64,000 bases of DNA from Ochromonas danica (lineage: Eukaryota; Sar; Chrysophyceae; Chromulinales; Chromulinaceae): contig VKHL01000083.1 in assembly GCA_015146655.1 (NCBI GenBank), positions 1 through 64,000 of the forward strand, read 5' to 3'. Positions 32,619 through 44,254 of this stretch are shown here, in pieces. Below the pieces are notes generated by a model. It was not told the origin of the DNA. It worked only from the letters and a program-made list of their open reading frames with translations, and made no database searches. Both the position numbers and the translations under genes were made by a program. How positions within the stretch are numbered: the first letter of the stretch is position 1; the number at the start of each line of letters is the position of its first letter.

Positions 32619-33408
32619 ATGGAAGGCGGGGATATGACCTCTCATGACATGCCTATGAAGATGGACATGGATATGTCTATGTCTATGCCTATGGTGTTTG
32701 GTTCCTTCTCTGATTATAAACTAAAACTAATCTTTGCTGGATGGGATATCGAAGAAAGATGGCAATACGCACTCTCCTGGATAGCAGTCTGTCTGACAGT
32801 AATTTTCTATCATGCTTTACGATATTATACAAGTAAGGAGAACAAGAAGAAGCGTATAATAATCCTTATCTAATCACTCCTTGTTTTAAACATTTTCCAT
32901 CTCTCCCTCTCTCTCTTGTGTGTGTATCTTGTCGTTATGGTTGATTATTATATCTTGGTTTTAGCACTGTGTGAACAAGAACTAAACCATCTACATAACT
33001 TACATACTCATGCTTATCAACACTTGGAGAGCAAGCCTATATTGCATTCTCCTTCTTACGCGAATCCTACTCCGTTAACCATTCCCAGACTTAAATTAAA
33101 AGTCCTTCATGCTGTTCTCTCATCTTCAGCTTATGCGGTAAGATGTCTCCCATAGACACACACTCTCACTTCTTTCTCTGTTGTCATCTTGACTGACACT
33201 GTCTCTGTAGGTAGCACTAATGCTCATGCTTGTGGCCATGACATACAATCCAGGATTATTTCTGGCTTTACTTGTTGGTTACTTTCTTGGTGATCTTCTC
33301 TTCTACCCTAATCATCCTCCTCTACACAATCGAAAGATAATGACAGCTTCTACTGTCTATGATGAAGAAATGGTGAGCCATCAAGTAATTGATGGATGTC
33401 ATTTGTAG
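32619..33408 (+). CDS. CTR-family copper transporter
   Basis: Three exons (32619-32832, 32965-33137, 33211-33408) give 194 residues. The N-terminus is Met/His-rich (MTSHDMPMKMDMDMSMSMPM), the copper-capturing part of CTR proteins. Three membrane helices follow: WQYALSWIAVCLTVIFYHAL, then VLHAVLSSSAYAVALMLMLVAM with the essential MxxxM motif, and LFLALLVGYFLGDLLFY with GxxxG. CTR trimers pass Cu(I) across the plasma or vacuolar membrane. The loop between helices 1 and 2 is split by an intron. The C-terminus ends VIDGCHL, where Cys-His could bind copper. The ATG at 32619 is the first in frame. The last exon overlaps the inverted duplication shared with the Obg locus. Confidence 0.9.
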
Positions 33409-34169
33409 CAACATGCTTTATCACCATCATAAGGATCATGATCTATAGTTTCTTCCTTGGGGCACAATTCTGTGCTTCTGTTTGTTCGAGCCAACAGCAG
33501 ATCTTGCTAGACATAATGATGTTAACACCTCACTAGAGCATTGACACAAACGATAACTCTCTATTATTTCATTCACACAGATAGACTGACTCATCACAGA
33601 TCATCACTCATCCTCTTCTTCATCATCTTGACGTGAAGCAGCAGCTACGGACAGATGCAGTTGATGGGCCAAGGAGGGCATGCCATGGCCTCGTAATGCA
33701 CTGGCAAACACACAAAGTGTTGATTATTAGACAGTGTGATCTATTACTGTTCATTCACTCATTCTTCATAGACTCGCCTTCCAGGAAGACAAGGAATCTG
33801 GAGCTGCTTGGCAATGAAAGCAAGTGCTTGATAGGCTTGTTGAGCTTCCTCAGTCACAGCAGCAGGTTGTTGATTCTCTTGTCTGGCTGGTTTTGCTGCT
33901 GCTGATCCACTTTTCTTCGCGCTGCTGCTTCGAACTGGAGCAACAGAGACTTCATCCACTTTGTTCACAAAGATGACTTGTGGCTTTCTTAGTAATGCTG
34001 GATCGTAGAGTAAAACCTCGTAGAGTAATTGAAGGAATTGTCGGGTTGGACACAATGCCTTAGCATCGGGAGGAAGCTTCATTGTCTTGCGAGCTTTCTC
34101 ATAGAGTTTCAACAATGAATCAGATGTTGAGAATAGCTCTGCACTGCCACTTCCAGTGGACTCTGTATA
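33335..34169. repeat. Inverted duplication, right copy (CTR 3' end plus Obg 3' end)
   Basis: This is the reverse complement of 17805-18699. It runs from inside the last CTR exon to the point matching the start of Obg exon 9. The sequence beyond each end is unrelated between the two sites. Confidence 0.9.
33600..34164 (-). pseudogene. Truncated Obg gene copy (exons 9-10 only)
   Basis: The reverse strand carries the last two Obg exons, including the intron with the GC donor and the NKVDE motif, but no upstream exon. The substitutions I found against the intact gene in exon 9 are silent (for example at the [10 protein letters not shown] start). That fits a young copy or conversion with the intact gene. 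It lacks the Obg fold and the P-loop, so it cannot make a working GTPase. Confidence 0.85.
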
Positions 34170-34759
34170 CAATGTTAGCACTTAGATGGTTCCAATACTT
34201 GTGTTTGGGTATCATGTTTATCCAATGCTTTGATCTAATTGTATAATTATATAAATAGGCATAATGAGTAAATGTATCAGGTGTCAGGTATAAATAAACT
34301 TAGAGTTTTTAGGTATATCGGGTGTTTAGGTATATTATTAGTTACAAATACCTGTTGTGCAGAGAGCAAGTGACTCACACAAACATATAGGATAAATAAT
34401 AAATACAACCATTGCATCCTACTCATATAATCAATTTTATTGTACCGTTTACTGTGGACTCACTCAATGAAATCACAAAGCCTATCCAAATAACCCAGAC
34501 TGATAAGCAACACTACAAACATAGCACTGGCCATTCAACAGAGGCATACTGTGCACCACAAGCACAAAAGATGAATAATATTCGACAACAACAAACCACA
34601 TAACGGATCAAAAGATACAATACATATGAGATGTGTATATGTAATATGAGAGAACCCTGAGAATAATGGATTGTCCATATATCCTTTCCCACTTGATGGA
34701 TCCACACCGCCCTATTCTGCAATCATATTCTCAGCAGCGGGAGATGTAGAAGATAGCGA
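34170..34759. other. Region downstream of permease A
   Basis: This AT-rich stretch of 590 bp has no gene. A part near 34465-34530 (cctatccaaataaccc) and the 3' flank near 34600-34700 resemble the 3' flank of permease B (40330-40600), so the permease duplication includes downstream sequence. Confidence 0.45.
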
Positions 34760-36978
34760 TTAGGAAGGAAACATCCCTTCCCCTACTTCGAACTCGTAGT
34801 CTGGAGCTATACGATACTTTGCACTACTGCCATTCTGATGACCCTTCTTGTCATACCCACTCGCTGGATGTCTTCGTACGTCACAATCCAAAAGATCTGA
34901 GGATAGGCTGAAGAGAGAACTCTTCTTATGGATAGGGACCGTTGATACATGACACTCCAAACGATGGGACTGGAGAAACCTTGACTCTCCAGTGACAGTG
35001 GAGGAGTAGTCTTCTATACAACAGCCCTCATTCTTGTCCACCAGCTCATCTGTTAGGAGGTTCACCTCTTTGCATGATCTATTGCATCCAGTCCGGACCC
35101 TGCACATCTGTGACACACATGCTGCTACCCGGCTCAATATGGCTGCCGATCGAGATAGCATATGAGATTTACTAGGACTGGGAGATAGATTCGTCGTATT
35201 TGGAGAAGAGGTTGGTTGCAAATTATGCCGTTTGTTCTTGCGGCGGAAGAAGTTTGCTGCCATGGCAAAAATTGTCAAGCATTAATTTCAACACAATATA
35301 GAGTAGATAATACTCTTACCATTGATTACATAGGCTTGAAACATCACTTCTTGCTCTTTGGTAGAAAACTTCTGCGCTGATCTCACTTGGCTAAAATACC
35401 AAACCCATAACGCAACAATATATATCACGAAAACCCATGCAGCTGTGTAATACTGAGGATAGAAAATGAAGAATGACACAAACGCGCTTAGATAGAATGT
35501 AAAGCTGAAGTACACCGCATACATCCCGAAGGGCTGGGTAAAGGATCGTTGCAAACTCGAGAAGCGTCTTTGGAGCTGCCAGTAGGAGATCAACACAATA
35601 AAATCAACAGCCCCACCGGCCATATGACCCAATATAAAAAGAGTCCATAGCACTTCTATGCCGATAGCATGCGAAATGCACACACATACTAATACTAATC
35701 CTGCCCCCACTAACAATGCCACATAGGGAGTCTCGTCAGGACCATACGAATAGTTAATCACTGTGGGAAATAGACCGCTCTGGGCCATCGAACGAAGTTG
35801 GATGCCATAAACATAGGTGAAGGCGGATGCTGTAGCGAAGAGGCCAGGAATGCTCAGTACTCTTGCTACTCGATGATCAATGTGCAAACCCTTCGCATAA
35901 CCATAAAACAAGGCATTTGTCTCGGGAATGGCGTAATAAGCCACACCTGGAGCATTACACCCCACTGTGATTATCAACAATACTGCACTGACAGCAGCAA
36001 TCCCAAAGGACCAGAGGAAGGATCGTGGGACAGTCTTCTTTGGCTACAATAAACACAATAAAACACAGCACAGCACATGTTCAGTACAGATGCATGCAAT
36101 GACATTCAGACAGTCTCAGATATGGGAAAATAGAACAATATACAGTAATGACAAGACACCTGGCACTTTGACTTACCTGTGATGCGTCACTGCAAGCCAT
36201 TGGCAACAATATCAACCCGTCGTAGAACATAGCAGAGAAGAGATAATACTTGAACCAATTAGTAGCACTCACTTTCCCTTCCAACAAACCACCGCCATAC
36301 CGATCGCAATCCATACACGGCATCGACACTGCATAGTACACACAGAACAATATCATCACCACCCCTACTAACACCACATTGCTTCTCCAGAAGTACTTCA
36401 CTTCCACCACATTCACCAGCAACGCCAATGCTAACAAAAACACCCAGAATGGAAGAGCATACCATCGAGACAGACCGAATAACATTGCCAAATCATCACC
36501 TGCAGGGTAGATTAAGGACGCTGTGAAGATGATGCTCTGCAGCATCTCACAGCAGGCCATCAAGAACCCCACATATGGCCCCATCGTCAGTCGTGCGATA
36601 CCATACAGACCTCCTCCGAAGGGCAATGCAGACGTCATCTCAGCCAAGCATAAGAGAAGGCACAGGTAGCTTGCACCACCGACTATTGCTGCGATTAGAT
36701 AGTCCACCATTCCGTCTACTATCCCAACGTTCCAATAATGTAAATGATTGCCTACCACCAGAGACACTCCTACAAAACGCAAGTACAGATAAAGAGAAAT
36801 GCATTTCGTGAAGGTTTTGTGCCATGTGAGGAAAATGAAAAGGTTTGCACACACCTAAAAGAGTGACTTCCCACAGTGATCTGGTCCCCTCCCTTCTCTC
36901 AGGATTATTATTCATCTTCTCATTAGAGCTGGCAGAAGAGTCATCATTTCCTTGTTCGTTACTATTCAAGTCCACCAT
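34760..36978 (-). CDS. APC-family amino acid/amine permease A
   Basis: Four exons on the reverse strand (36978-36855, 36769-36177, 36043-35320, 35256-34760) give 645 residues. A polar N-terminal arm (SNEKMNNNPERREGT) precedes about 12 hydrophobic helices. The first half shows the APC signature region (CLAEMTSALPFGGGLYGIAR, TMGPYVGFLMACCEML). A cytoplasmic Ser-rich tail of about 165 residues follows, with SSLFSLSSDL and a basic RRKNKRHN start. It resembles ethanolamine and amino-acid permeases of the APC superfamily; the substrate cannot be told. The 85-bp intron 1 is identical to that of permease C, and blocks of exons 2 and 3 are identical in all four paralogues. Confidence 0.85.
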
Positions 36979-37499
36979 CTAAGTCGGATTTCTTGTTCCT
37001 TTCATGAAGAATTGATGATGAATAAATTACGCTTGAAACGCCACGAAGAAGCGGGTTTCGGACAAAAAACGGCAGCAGCTTGGACTTCAAAAGCGGTGCG
37101 GGTGGAATGAAGATCCGGATTCCGATTGGGTGAAAACCAGAAAACCATCATAACATGCTTTAGTGCAAGTTTCGTCTTGTTGCTTCATGATAAAATAACA
37201 CTACGGGGATGAGGAATTGAGCATTCCGTCCTCCTCGACCCTGAACAAAATAGTGTTCAAAGACACTTTGGGATCTCCCTTGCTGTGATAAAGCGATTCT
37301 TTTGACCGTACGGGCATCATCTTGAGGAGTTGTTTTCTCTTCCTTCCTTGGCCCTTCTTGGGCTCCACTCCTTCCGGCGTGAATTTGTGAAATTGGGCGG
37401 TTGTTGGGGGTTTATGTCCGCTTGGCTCCATCGGCAATCTCACCAGACAAACCAAAATCAAACATCAGCAGCTTCCACCACTACTTGTCTAAATGATCG
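36979..37499. other. Upstream region of permease A
   Basis: The first 25 bp before the permease start match the region before permease C. The rest has no supported gene. A basic 76-residue reverse-strand frame at about 37201-37431 (AQFHKFTPEGVEPKKGQ) has no known domain. Confidence 0.4.
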
Positions 37500-38062
37500 G
37501 CATCGGCAACCTCATCATCTTTGCTTAACAAGCACTTCGATCTCCCATCTTCGAAAAAGCATCATTCTTCTTCCTTTCAACCTATGAATGCTGTTGGTCC
37601 TTTCCCAGAAAATCCAACCTATGAGTCTCTCGGAGAATTCTCAGATTTCAATTGTCGGATACCATACAGAGTTTCAAACATCGTGATGAATGCTCAGTGC
37701 TGTATATGATGAGAAGGGATCTACCAAATATAAACTCTTCTTTCTAATTGGTTCTATGGGCTCGTTTGATGTTGTATCCTTTACTCTGTGTTCGGAGACA
37801 GCCTATCCGAAAGGCTACCATGTGTGATGACCTAAGGAAGATTCCATTGCTTTCTCCCCTTGTTTCACTTCTTATGTATTCTTCTGTCTATGTTAGAATA
37901 ATCTATCAATCTGGCACTTGTAGCCAAGAGATTCTTGAGATGAATGTCATTGTAGATAATCACTTCTCTAATCCTGGTTTATTACACTCAAGTGAGCCAT
38001 CAAAACTGCGCTACTGTCATGAAGGCTTGCTACAGGAAAGTTACTACAAGACGTCATTTTAG
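37500..38062 (+). pseudogene. Broken copy of the type I membrane protein gene
   Basis: On the forward strand this is an inverted, decayed copy of the gene at 38207-39253. In frame near 37525-37665 it reads KHFDLPSSKKHHSSS, QPMNAVGPFPENPTY and EFSDFNC, matching that gene's first exon. Near 37895-37980 it reads IYQSGTCSQEILEMNV, matching TYQSDTCNAEILETD. The intervening reading frame is interrupted by stops and frame changes and the C-terminal membrane helix is absent. Intron sequence before the last exon is kept (YSSVYVRI against FSSICAR), so it came from DNA duplication, not a retrocopy. Confidence 0.75.
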
Positions 38063-38206
38063 ATCATACTTATTTAGCTTAAGCACCAGCACCAACAGAG
38101 CGAATATATAATCTATATATGCCTACAAGACATGGGCAACAGTAATTCACACTTAATATTACTTACTCCGTACCATACGCTAACCTGTAGATGGCTTTGA
38201 TCGATC

Positions 38207-39253
38207 TTATACCTCAGAATTATTGGTCTTGGCTTGAGAACTCATGGGCTCTGACTTCTTCTTCATGACAAGGAAATAATATGCTACACCAGCAATAAGA
38301 ACAAACCCAATGACTGAGCACACCACAATCACAGCAATCTTCCATCCACTCAGAGAATCATCACTTTTGTCATCGTCGCCATCCACCACTACATTGGAAA
38401 AGGAATGATAAGCTTTGTAGTCCACGTAGTCATCATCGTCATCGGAATGGAACACTAACGGACATGTTAAAACAGACACATCTGTGCGATTTCCAGATCC
38501 TTCACAACTACCCGAATTCGAATAAGAATACAAATAAGGCCATTTAAACATTGTTGAAGTTTCGCCACCTTTAGGAAAACAGTATCCATTTACAAAGGCA
38601 TCTGTCTCAAGAATTTCTGCGTTACAAGTGTCAGATTGATATGTCCTAGCACAAATAGAAGAAAACATGAGAAGTGAAAGCATGGGGAGAGAAAAGCAAT
38701 GGAGTCTTCCTACGTTTCCACAAAATAGTTCCCTTTCGGATAGTCGTAAGCATTAGTAGCATCGCAATTGTTGTATTTGAGAGAAATTCCATCATCAGAC
38801 AAACATTGGTTAGCTTGATAACGGCCTGAAGAAGATGCTGAGATAGTAGTACAAGTTGTATCCTTGTAAACATTTTTGTAGACTATGCCATTCTCTATAT
38901 CATTAGCAAGTGAGCTGATGATAAAACAAATAATAGAACCAATTAGAAAGAAGATTTTCCTTACCACATGTGTATTTAATAGATTCCTTCTCACTAGCCA
39001 TGCATACATTCACCACATTCATTATAACCGCATTTGGGCTCTGACAATTGAAATCCGAGAATTCTATCAGAGACATATAGGTTGGATTTTCTGGAAAAGG
39101 ATCCACAGCATTCATAGGTTGAAAGGAAGATGAAGAATGATGCTTCCTCGAAGATGAGAGATCGAAGTGCTTCTTAAGCACAGAGGATGATTGGACCGTG
39201 GCCATTACAAGGACGGTGCAAACGAAAGAGAGAAAGGTAGCAAATAAGTTCAT
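38207..39253 (-). CDS. Type I membrane protein with Cys-containing ectodomain
   Basis: Three exons on the reverse strand (39253-38965, 38894-38714, 38645-38207) give 302 residues. A signal peptide (MNLFATFLSFVCTVLVMATVQ) leads into an ectodomain of about 220 residues with regularly placed cysteines (DFNCQ, NVCMA, YTCGE, TTCTT, QCLSD, NNCDA, DTCNA, GYCFP, GSCEG, LTCPL). A single membrane helix (IAVIVVCSVIGFVLIAGVAYYF) and a short basic/Ser-rich tail (KKKSEPMSSQ) end the protein. I do not recognise the ectodomain; disulfide-bonded surface or secretory-pathway roles are likely. The motif PENPTYMSLIEFSDF is shared with the broken copy next door. It lies between two permease genes, with no evident functional link. 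Confidence 0.72.
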
Positions 39254-40597
39254 TTGGATAGGTATTGCAGTGGTAGAAGATATGGAAGGATCTTTGATGC
39301 TGTCGGATGGTGATGACCAGAAGCCCAATTGTGAAATTTCACACAGAGAGATCATATCCGATATCTTTAGCAGACACGTTTCAACTTAACGCTGCCACAC
39401 CTCCACCATCCGCCTCAGTTCTCTCTGGAGTACACCGTAGTTGGAGTGCATGCATGATGGCGGTTGAGCCATAACTTGCTCAGTGGAGTTCGTCGTGTAT
39501 CAAGCTAATTGAGTGTGAGGGAGTGGAGAATAAAGCATTTGGGAGTCTATAAATTATTGTTGAAGAGTTGGTTGATCGATGAGTTAGTCAGTTATGCAAC
39601 ATTTGCGTTGTTCCAACTTGTTTTTATTCATGATTTAGAGATGAACAGCTCTTTGTTATCACTTAATTAATTAATCAACAAAACGAATAGATCGCATTAA
39701 TCAACAGGCAACAAGGAACAACTCATGAATGCTGCTGCTGGCTGAACACTAACTGACTGAAACGACTACAAGCTTACAAGCAACATGACCAGGTTCATAT
39801 TACGCTTCTGATGGCCCTATTGTTCATGAGCTTTCCATTATTATTGTCTTCTCTTGTAGCTAAAGCGTCATAAAATCAAACTATGTTGAAATGTGACCTA
39901 TGTGCGCGTTTGCTGGAACAATCACAAAGACAATCTCACGAGGATGGTTTTGCCAAGCTATGAGGCAGCAGCTGGTCCTTCCAGTGTCTCAACCACGATA
40001 TCAGCGATCTCACAAAGAAGAATTATCAGAACCTCCACCAATCAGCAGATGACGATGACTCAAGGGTCAGGGCACGGTCATCTTCCCACGTTCTTACACC
40101 AGCAGCCAAAGTATGTACATTGGATGGCCTTCCCCTTACTATGCGATATCTTATTTCGCAACGCCTCCACAATGTTGGCTGCTTATTGTGGCAGTATGGT
40201 AAATTCCTTCATGTGTTATAGGCGGTAGCTAGGGTCAATTGGAGCAGGGTGACTGACTTTGAAGTCTTTCTCTGTGAGAAGATACTGCGGCTTCATCTCT
40301 TGTGTTATGTAATTTGGCTTATAAAGTGGTCTCACAAACCTATCCAAACCACCCAGATTGATAATTCTCACAACAAATACAAAGACAGATCATCCAACAT
40401 AGACATATACAACACACATACATAGGATAAATAGTATACTGATATATACTCCAACTAGACATATACAACACACATACATAGGATAAATAGTATTCTGATA
40501 TATACTGGTGTGATAATACCACACCATACAACGGATCAAAGATGATTGGATATGATAGAAACAGGAGAGTCAAAGATCACCCACTTATCCTTTCCCA
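39254..40597. other. Intergenic region with a 56-bp tandem repeat
   Basis: This 1.34-kb region holds the promoter of the type I membrane protein gene, AT-rich simple sequence near 39660, and the 3' flank of permease B. A 111-codon open frame around 39893-40228 has no ATG at its start and no known domain. No gene is supported. Confidence 0.4.
40401..40506. repeat. Two-copy 56-bp tandem repeat
   Basis: The unit agacatatacaacacacat... is present at 40401-40456 and again from 40457 to about 40506, with one or two mismatches. It lies just downstream of permease B. Confidence 0.85.
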
Positions 40598-42925
40598 CTA
40601 GATGAAACCATACCACTCTCCAATCGTATTCCCAGAAAGAAACAACTCTTTTTCTGCCACATATTCAGAGTCTGGAGCTATACGATACTTTGCACTACTG
40701 GCATTCTGATGACCCTTATTGTCATAAGCTGGATGTCTTCGTACTTCATACTCCACCAGATCCGAGGATAGGCTGAAGAGGGAACTCCTGCCATGGACAG
40801 GGATCGCTGGTTCATGACCCTCCCAACGATAAGACTGGAGAGGCCTTGACTCTCTGGTGATAGTAGAGGAGTAGCCGTCTTTATTGCTTACATTCCGACT
40901 CTCCGAATTATCGGTAGGGATGTATTTTACTCCTCTCTGCTGACGAGTCTGGACCCTGGTTATCATTGACAAACATGCTGCTACCCTACTCAACAATTTT
41001 GTAGAGCGCCGTTGCATATTTGAGCTACTAGGAGCTGGAGACATATTTGGTGTATTTGACGTGCTGTGTGCCCCTCGAATGTTCTTGCGGCGGAAGAAGT
41101 TTGCTGCCATCAAAATATAAACAGCAACAACAATCGTTAGAACAGACGCACGATATGACAAAGTACACGAATGTTCTTACCATTGATTACATAGGCCTGA
41201 AACATCACTTCTTGCTCTTTGGTAGAGAACTTTTGCCTTGATCTCACTTGGCTGAAATACCAAACTGACACTAAGGCCATATATATTGCAAACACCCACA
41301 CAGCTGTGTAATATTGAGGATAGAAAATGAAGAATGACACAAACATGCCGAAGTAGACAGTAAGGCTGTAGTACACTGCATACATCCCCAAGGGCTGAGT
41401 TAAGGATCGTTGCAAAGTTGAAAAGCGTCTCTGAAGCTGCCAATAAGAGACCAGAAGAATCATATTAACAACCGCAGCGGCCATATGACCGATAACAAGA
41501 GTAGTCCACAGCATATCAATGTGAATGGTATGGACTATGCACACACATATCAATACTAATCCTGCTCCCACTAACAATGCCACATAGGGAGTCTCGTCAG
41601 GACCATACGAATAATTAAGCACTGTAGCGAATAGACCGCTCTGGGCCATAGAACGAAGTTGGATGCCATAAACATAGGTGAAGGCGGATGCTGTAGCGAA
41701 GAGGCCAGGAATGCTCAGTACTCTTGCTACTCGATGATCAATGTGCAAACCCTTCGCATAACCATAAAACAAGGCATTTGTCTCGGGAATGGCGTAATAA
41801 GCCACACCTGGAGCATTACACCCCACTGTGATTATCAACAATACTGCACTGACAGCAGCAATCCCAAAGGACCAGAGGAAGGATCGTGGGACAGTCTTCC
41901 TTGGCTATAACAAGTACAATAAAACACAGCATATCACATTTTCAGGCAATGATAGTCAGTGAGTTGGTTAGATAGTGTTAAAGGCGGCAAAGTAGAAAAA
42001 TATAACACAATCAAAATATTCACGTGATTGCTTTAACCATATTGGTTAGATAGGCATAATGATGGTAACAGAAAGAGTATATAATATAAGCATGTCAAAT
42101 TGCGCACTAATGTACCTCAGATGCATCACTGCAAGCCATTGGTAACAACAGCAACCCGTCTAAGAAATAAGATGGGAGGATCCAATACCTGAACACATTT
42201 GCAGCACGCACTTTCCCTTCCAATACGCCTCCGCCATAGCGATCGCATTCCATACACGGCATCGACACTGCATAGTACACACAGAACAATATCATCACCA
42301 CCCCTACTAACACCACATTGCTTCTCCAGAAGTACTTCACTTCCACCACATTCACCAGCAACGCCAATGCTAACAAAAACACCCAGAATGGAAGAGCATA
42401 CCATCGAGACAGACCGAATAACATTGCCAAATCATCACCTGCAGGGTAGATTAAGGACGCTGTGAAGATGATGCTCTGCAGCATCTCACAGCAGGCCATC
42501 AAGAACCCCACATATGGCCCCATCGTCACTCGTGCGATACCATAGAGACCTCCCCCGAAGGGCAATGCAGACGTCATCTCTGCTAAGCATAGGAGAATGC
42601 ATAGAAAGCAAGCACCAGTGATGGTGGTTGCGATGAGGAAATCTATTGCACCACCCGGCAATCCAGCATTCCAATGATGGAAATGGTTGCCTGCCACCAG
42701 AGACACTCCTGGCGAGAAGAGAAACAAAAAGAGAAGTCAAAAGAGTCGTTTCAGTTAGGAGTGAGTATGTCAGGCGTAGGGTTATCGCAAATTTAATTTG
42801 TTTAACAGAGTGACTTCCCACAGTGACCTGGTGCCCGCGCTCCTCTCAGGACTATTGTTCATCTTTTCATTAGAGCTGACAGCAGAGCTATCATCTCCGT
42901 GCTTCTCACTATTTAAGTCCACCAT
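40598..42925 (-). CDS. APC-family permease B, first splice donor missing
   Basis: Exons recognised on the reverse strand: 42925-42803 (first, by homology), 42708-42116, 41904-41181 and 41103-40598. Exons 2-4 are intact and nearly identical to permease D in exon 3 and close in the tail (NIRGAH, then TSNTP). The three other paralogues read ctttta/ctgtta followed by g|gt at the end of exon 1; here the sequence is ttaaacaaatt, so the usual donor is gone and the first exon runs to a stop eight codons later. An earlier in-phase gtgaga six codons after the ATG could serve as donor. Otherwise this copy may be unable to make the usual N-terminus. Membrane and tail features are as in copy A. Confidence 0.75.
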
Positions 42926-43347
42926 CTAATTTCCATGTAAAACTGTAAGCGCCTTCAGAGCATGATTTAATGATTTTGTTCTCCTCTCTGTGCTGGTCCG
43001 GTGAGGAGGTGGCCCGCTCTGGGTCTGGCGTGTTGGGGGCGCGTTTCCGGATTTCGGGATTTTGCTGCCCCACTTCTCACGGCAGTTTGGCCCGGCAAGT
43101 CACCCCAGTAACATATTTTAAGTGAGACAACCTATCGTTCACTACTATAGATAGATGATGATTCTCGAAGAACATTAGCTTCTAACGAGTGGTGCACTAT
43201 ATCGGCTGAGTATGAGTGAAAAGCATATACTACATTACACACTAACGAACACCATGTCATGTCAGCAATTACCCAATTACCACAAACAACCTCATCGTTT
43301 ATTTCCCTTTAGCTAAGTAATTACAACCAATGGCTTAAACTTAGTAA
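42926..43347. other. Upstream region of permease B
   Basis: The 20-odd bases before the permease start (gttttacatggaaattag in its sense) match the leader of permease D. A GC-rich patch lies near 43000-43080. No gene is supported. Confidence 0.4.
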
Positions 43348-43821
43348 TTATTTGATAAGTTTCTGGTCCTTGAACAACTGCTCCAGTGACCCATCCTGGT
43401 ACATATTAGTCATGATATCACAGCCTCCCACAAACTCTCCATTGACGTAGAGCTGAGGAATAGTTGGCCACTCAGAGTAAATCTTTACAGCTTCTCGAAT
43501 AGCAGGATATTCAAGTACATTGACAGCACTAAACTCCACACCGGTAGCATTCAAGACACGTACCGCTTGGAGACTGAAGCCACACTGAGGTTGTTGAGGT
43601 GTACCTTTCATATACAACATGACAGAATTCTCCTTGACTTGCTGTTCAACTAACTTCACTACTTCCTGTAAGCCTTCTTCAATGACATGCTTCTCCTTCT
43701 TCTTTGGTTTAAAATCATCATGACTACCAGTCGAGAGATATTTCATGGGAGAGAGAAGAGAAGTTTGACGCCATGATCGAGTTCCTTGTTCAATTAAAAC
43801 CTTGCTTCGAAGTAACATCAT
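43348..43821 (-). CDS. GRX5: Monothiol glutaredoxin, CGFS type (Grx5-like, mitochondrial)
   Basis: A single exon encodes 157 residues. The basic N-terminus (MMLLRSKVLIEQGTRSWRQ, then SPMKYLSTG) is a plausible mitochondrial presequence of about 30 residues. The glutaredoxin fold follows, with YMKGTPQQPQCGFS (the CGFS active site), WPTIPQLYVNGEFVGGCDI (the glutathione-binding TIP and GGCD) and the last helix EQLFKDQ. CGFS glutaredoxins carry a [2Fe-2S] cluster bridged by glutathione and hand it to target proteins in iron-sulfur assembly. All binding residues are present. The gene is divergent from the plastid E2 gene with 433 bp between starts. Confidence 0.92.
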   Translation of the reverse strand: MMLLRSKVLIEQGTRSWRQTSLLSPMKYLSTGSHDDFKPKKKEKHVIEEGLQEVVKLVEQQVKENSVMLYMKGTPQQPQCGFSLQAVRVLNATGVEFSAVNVLEYPAIREAVKIYSEWPTIPQLYVNGEFVGGCDIMTNMYQDGSLEQLFKDQKLIK

Positions 43822-44254
43822 TTCTTTACTGGTACAGTATCAAAAAGGAAGGAAGGTTTGATATTCTGCGGAAAGTCTGTCTCATCAACCTCTCGTCACT
43901 CACCCAGCAGTGCAGTTATTATCTCACCACGCAATTACAACACACACGCCAGCCCAAAAAACAAAACCGGAAAAGCTGTGTTTGCATCCATACAAGAACC
44001 TCACTTTTGTCAGTTAAAAGTCAGAAATCCCGTAACCGGGACAGGAGTGTTGCAGTGCTTGCATCAGAGCAACCAGTCCCAGAGGGTCATCATCCTTCGC
44101 CTTGTCCATGCTCTTGTTCTGTGGATACTACCATCATTATTAGATCTATCCTACCCCCATTCCATCCTCTCATTTTCTTCTTCCTTCCCTGTGAAGCTCA
44201 TTCCTTTGTTATCCTCTGTATTGTTGAAAAATTGCTTGCGTTCTTCTAAAAATC
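43822..44254. promoter_or_regulatory. Divergent promoter region Grx5 / plastid E2
   Basis: This region of 433 bp separates two divergent starts. Open frames cross it but lack family features. No specific motif is claimed. Confidence 0.4.

Noticed and set aside
33633-33905. A 90-codon forward frame also present near 18069-18341 on the reverse strand
   Set aside because: It appears twice only because the Obg tail is duplicated; it is antisense to Obg exons 9-10.
39893-40228. A 111-codon forward frame
   Set aside because: It has no ATG at its start and no known features, and the region is otherwise repeat-like.
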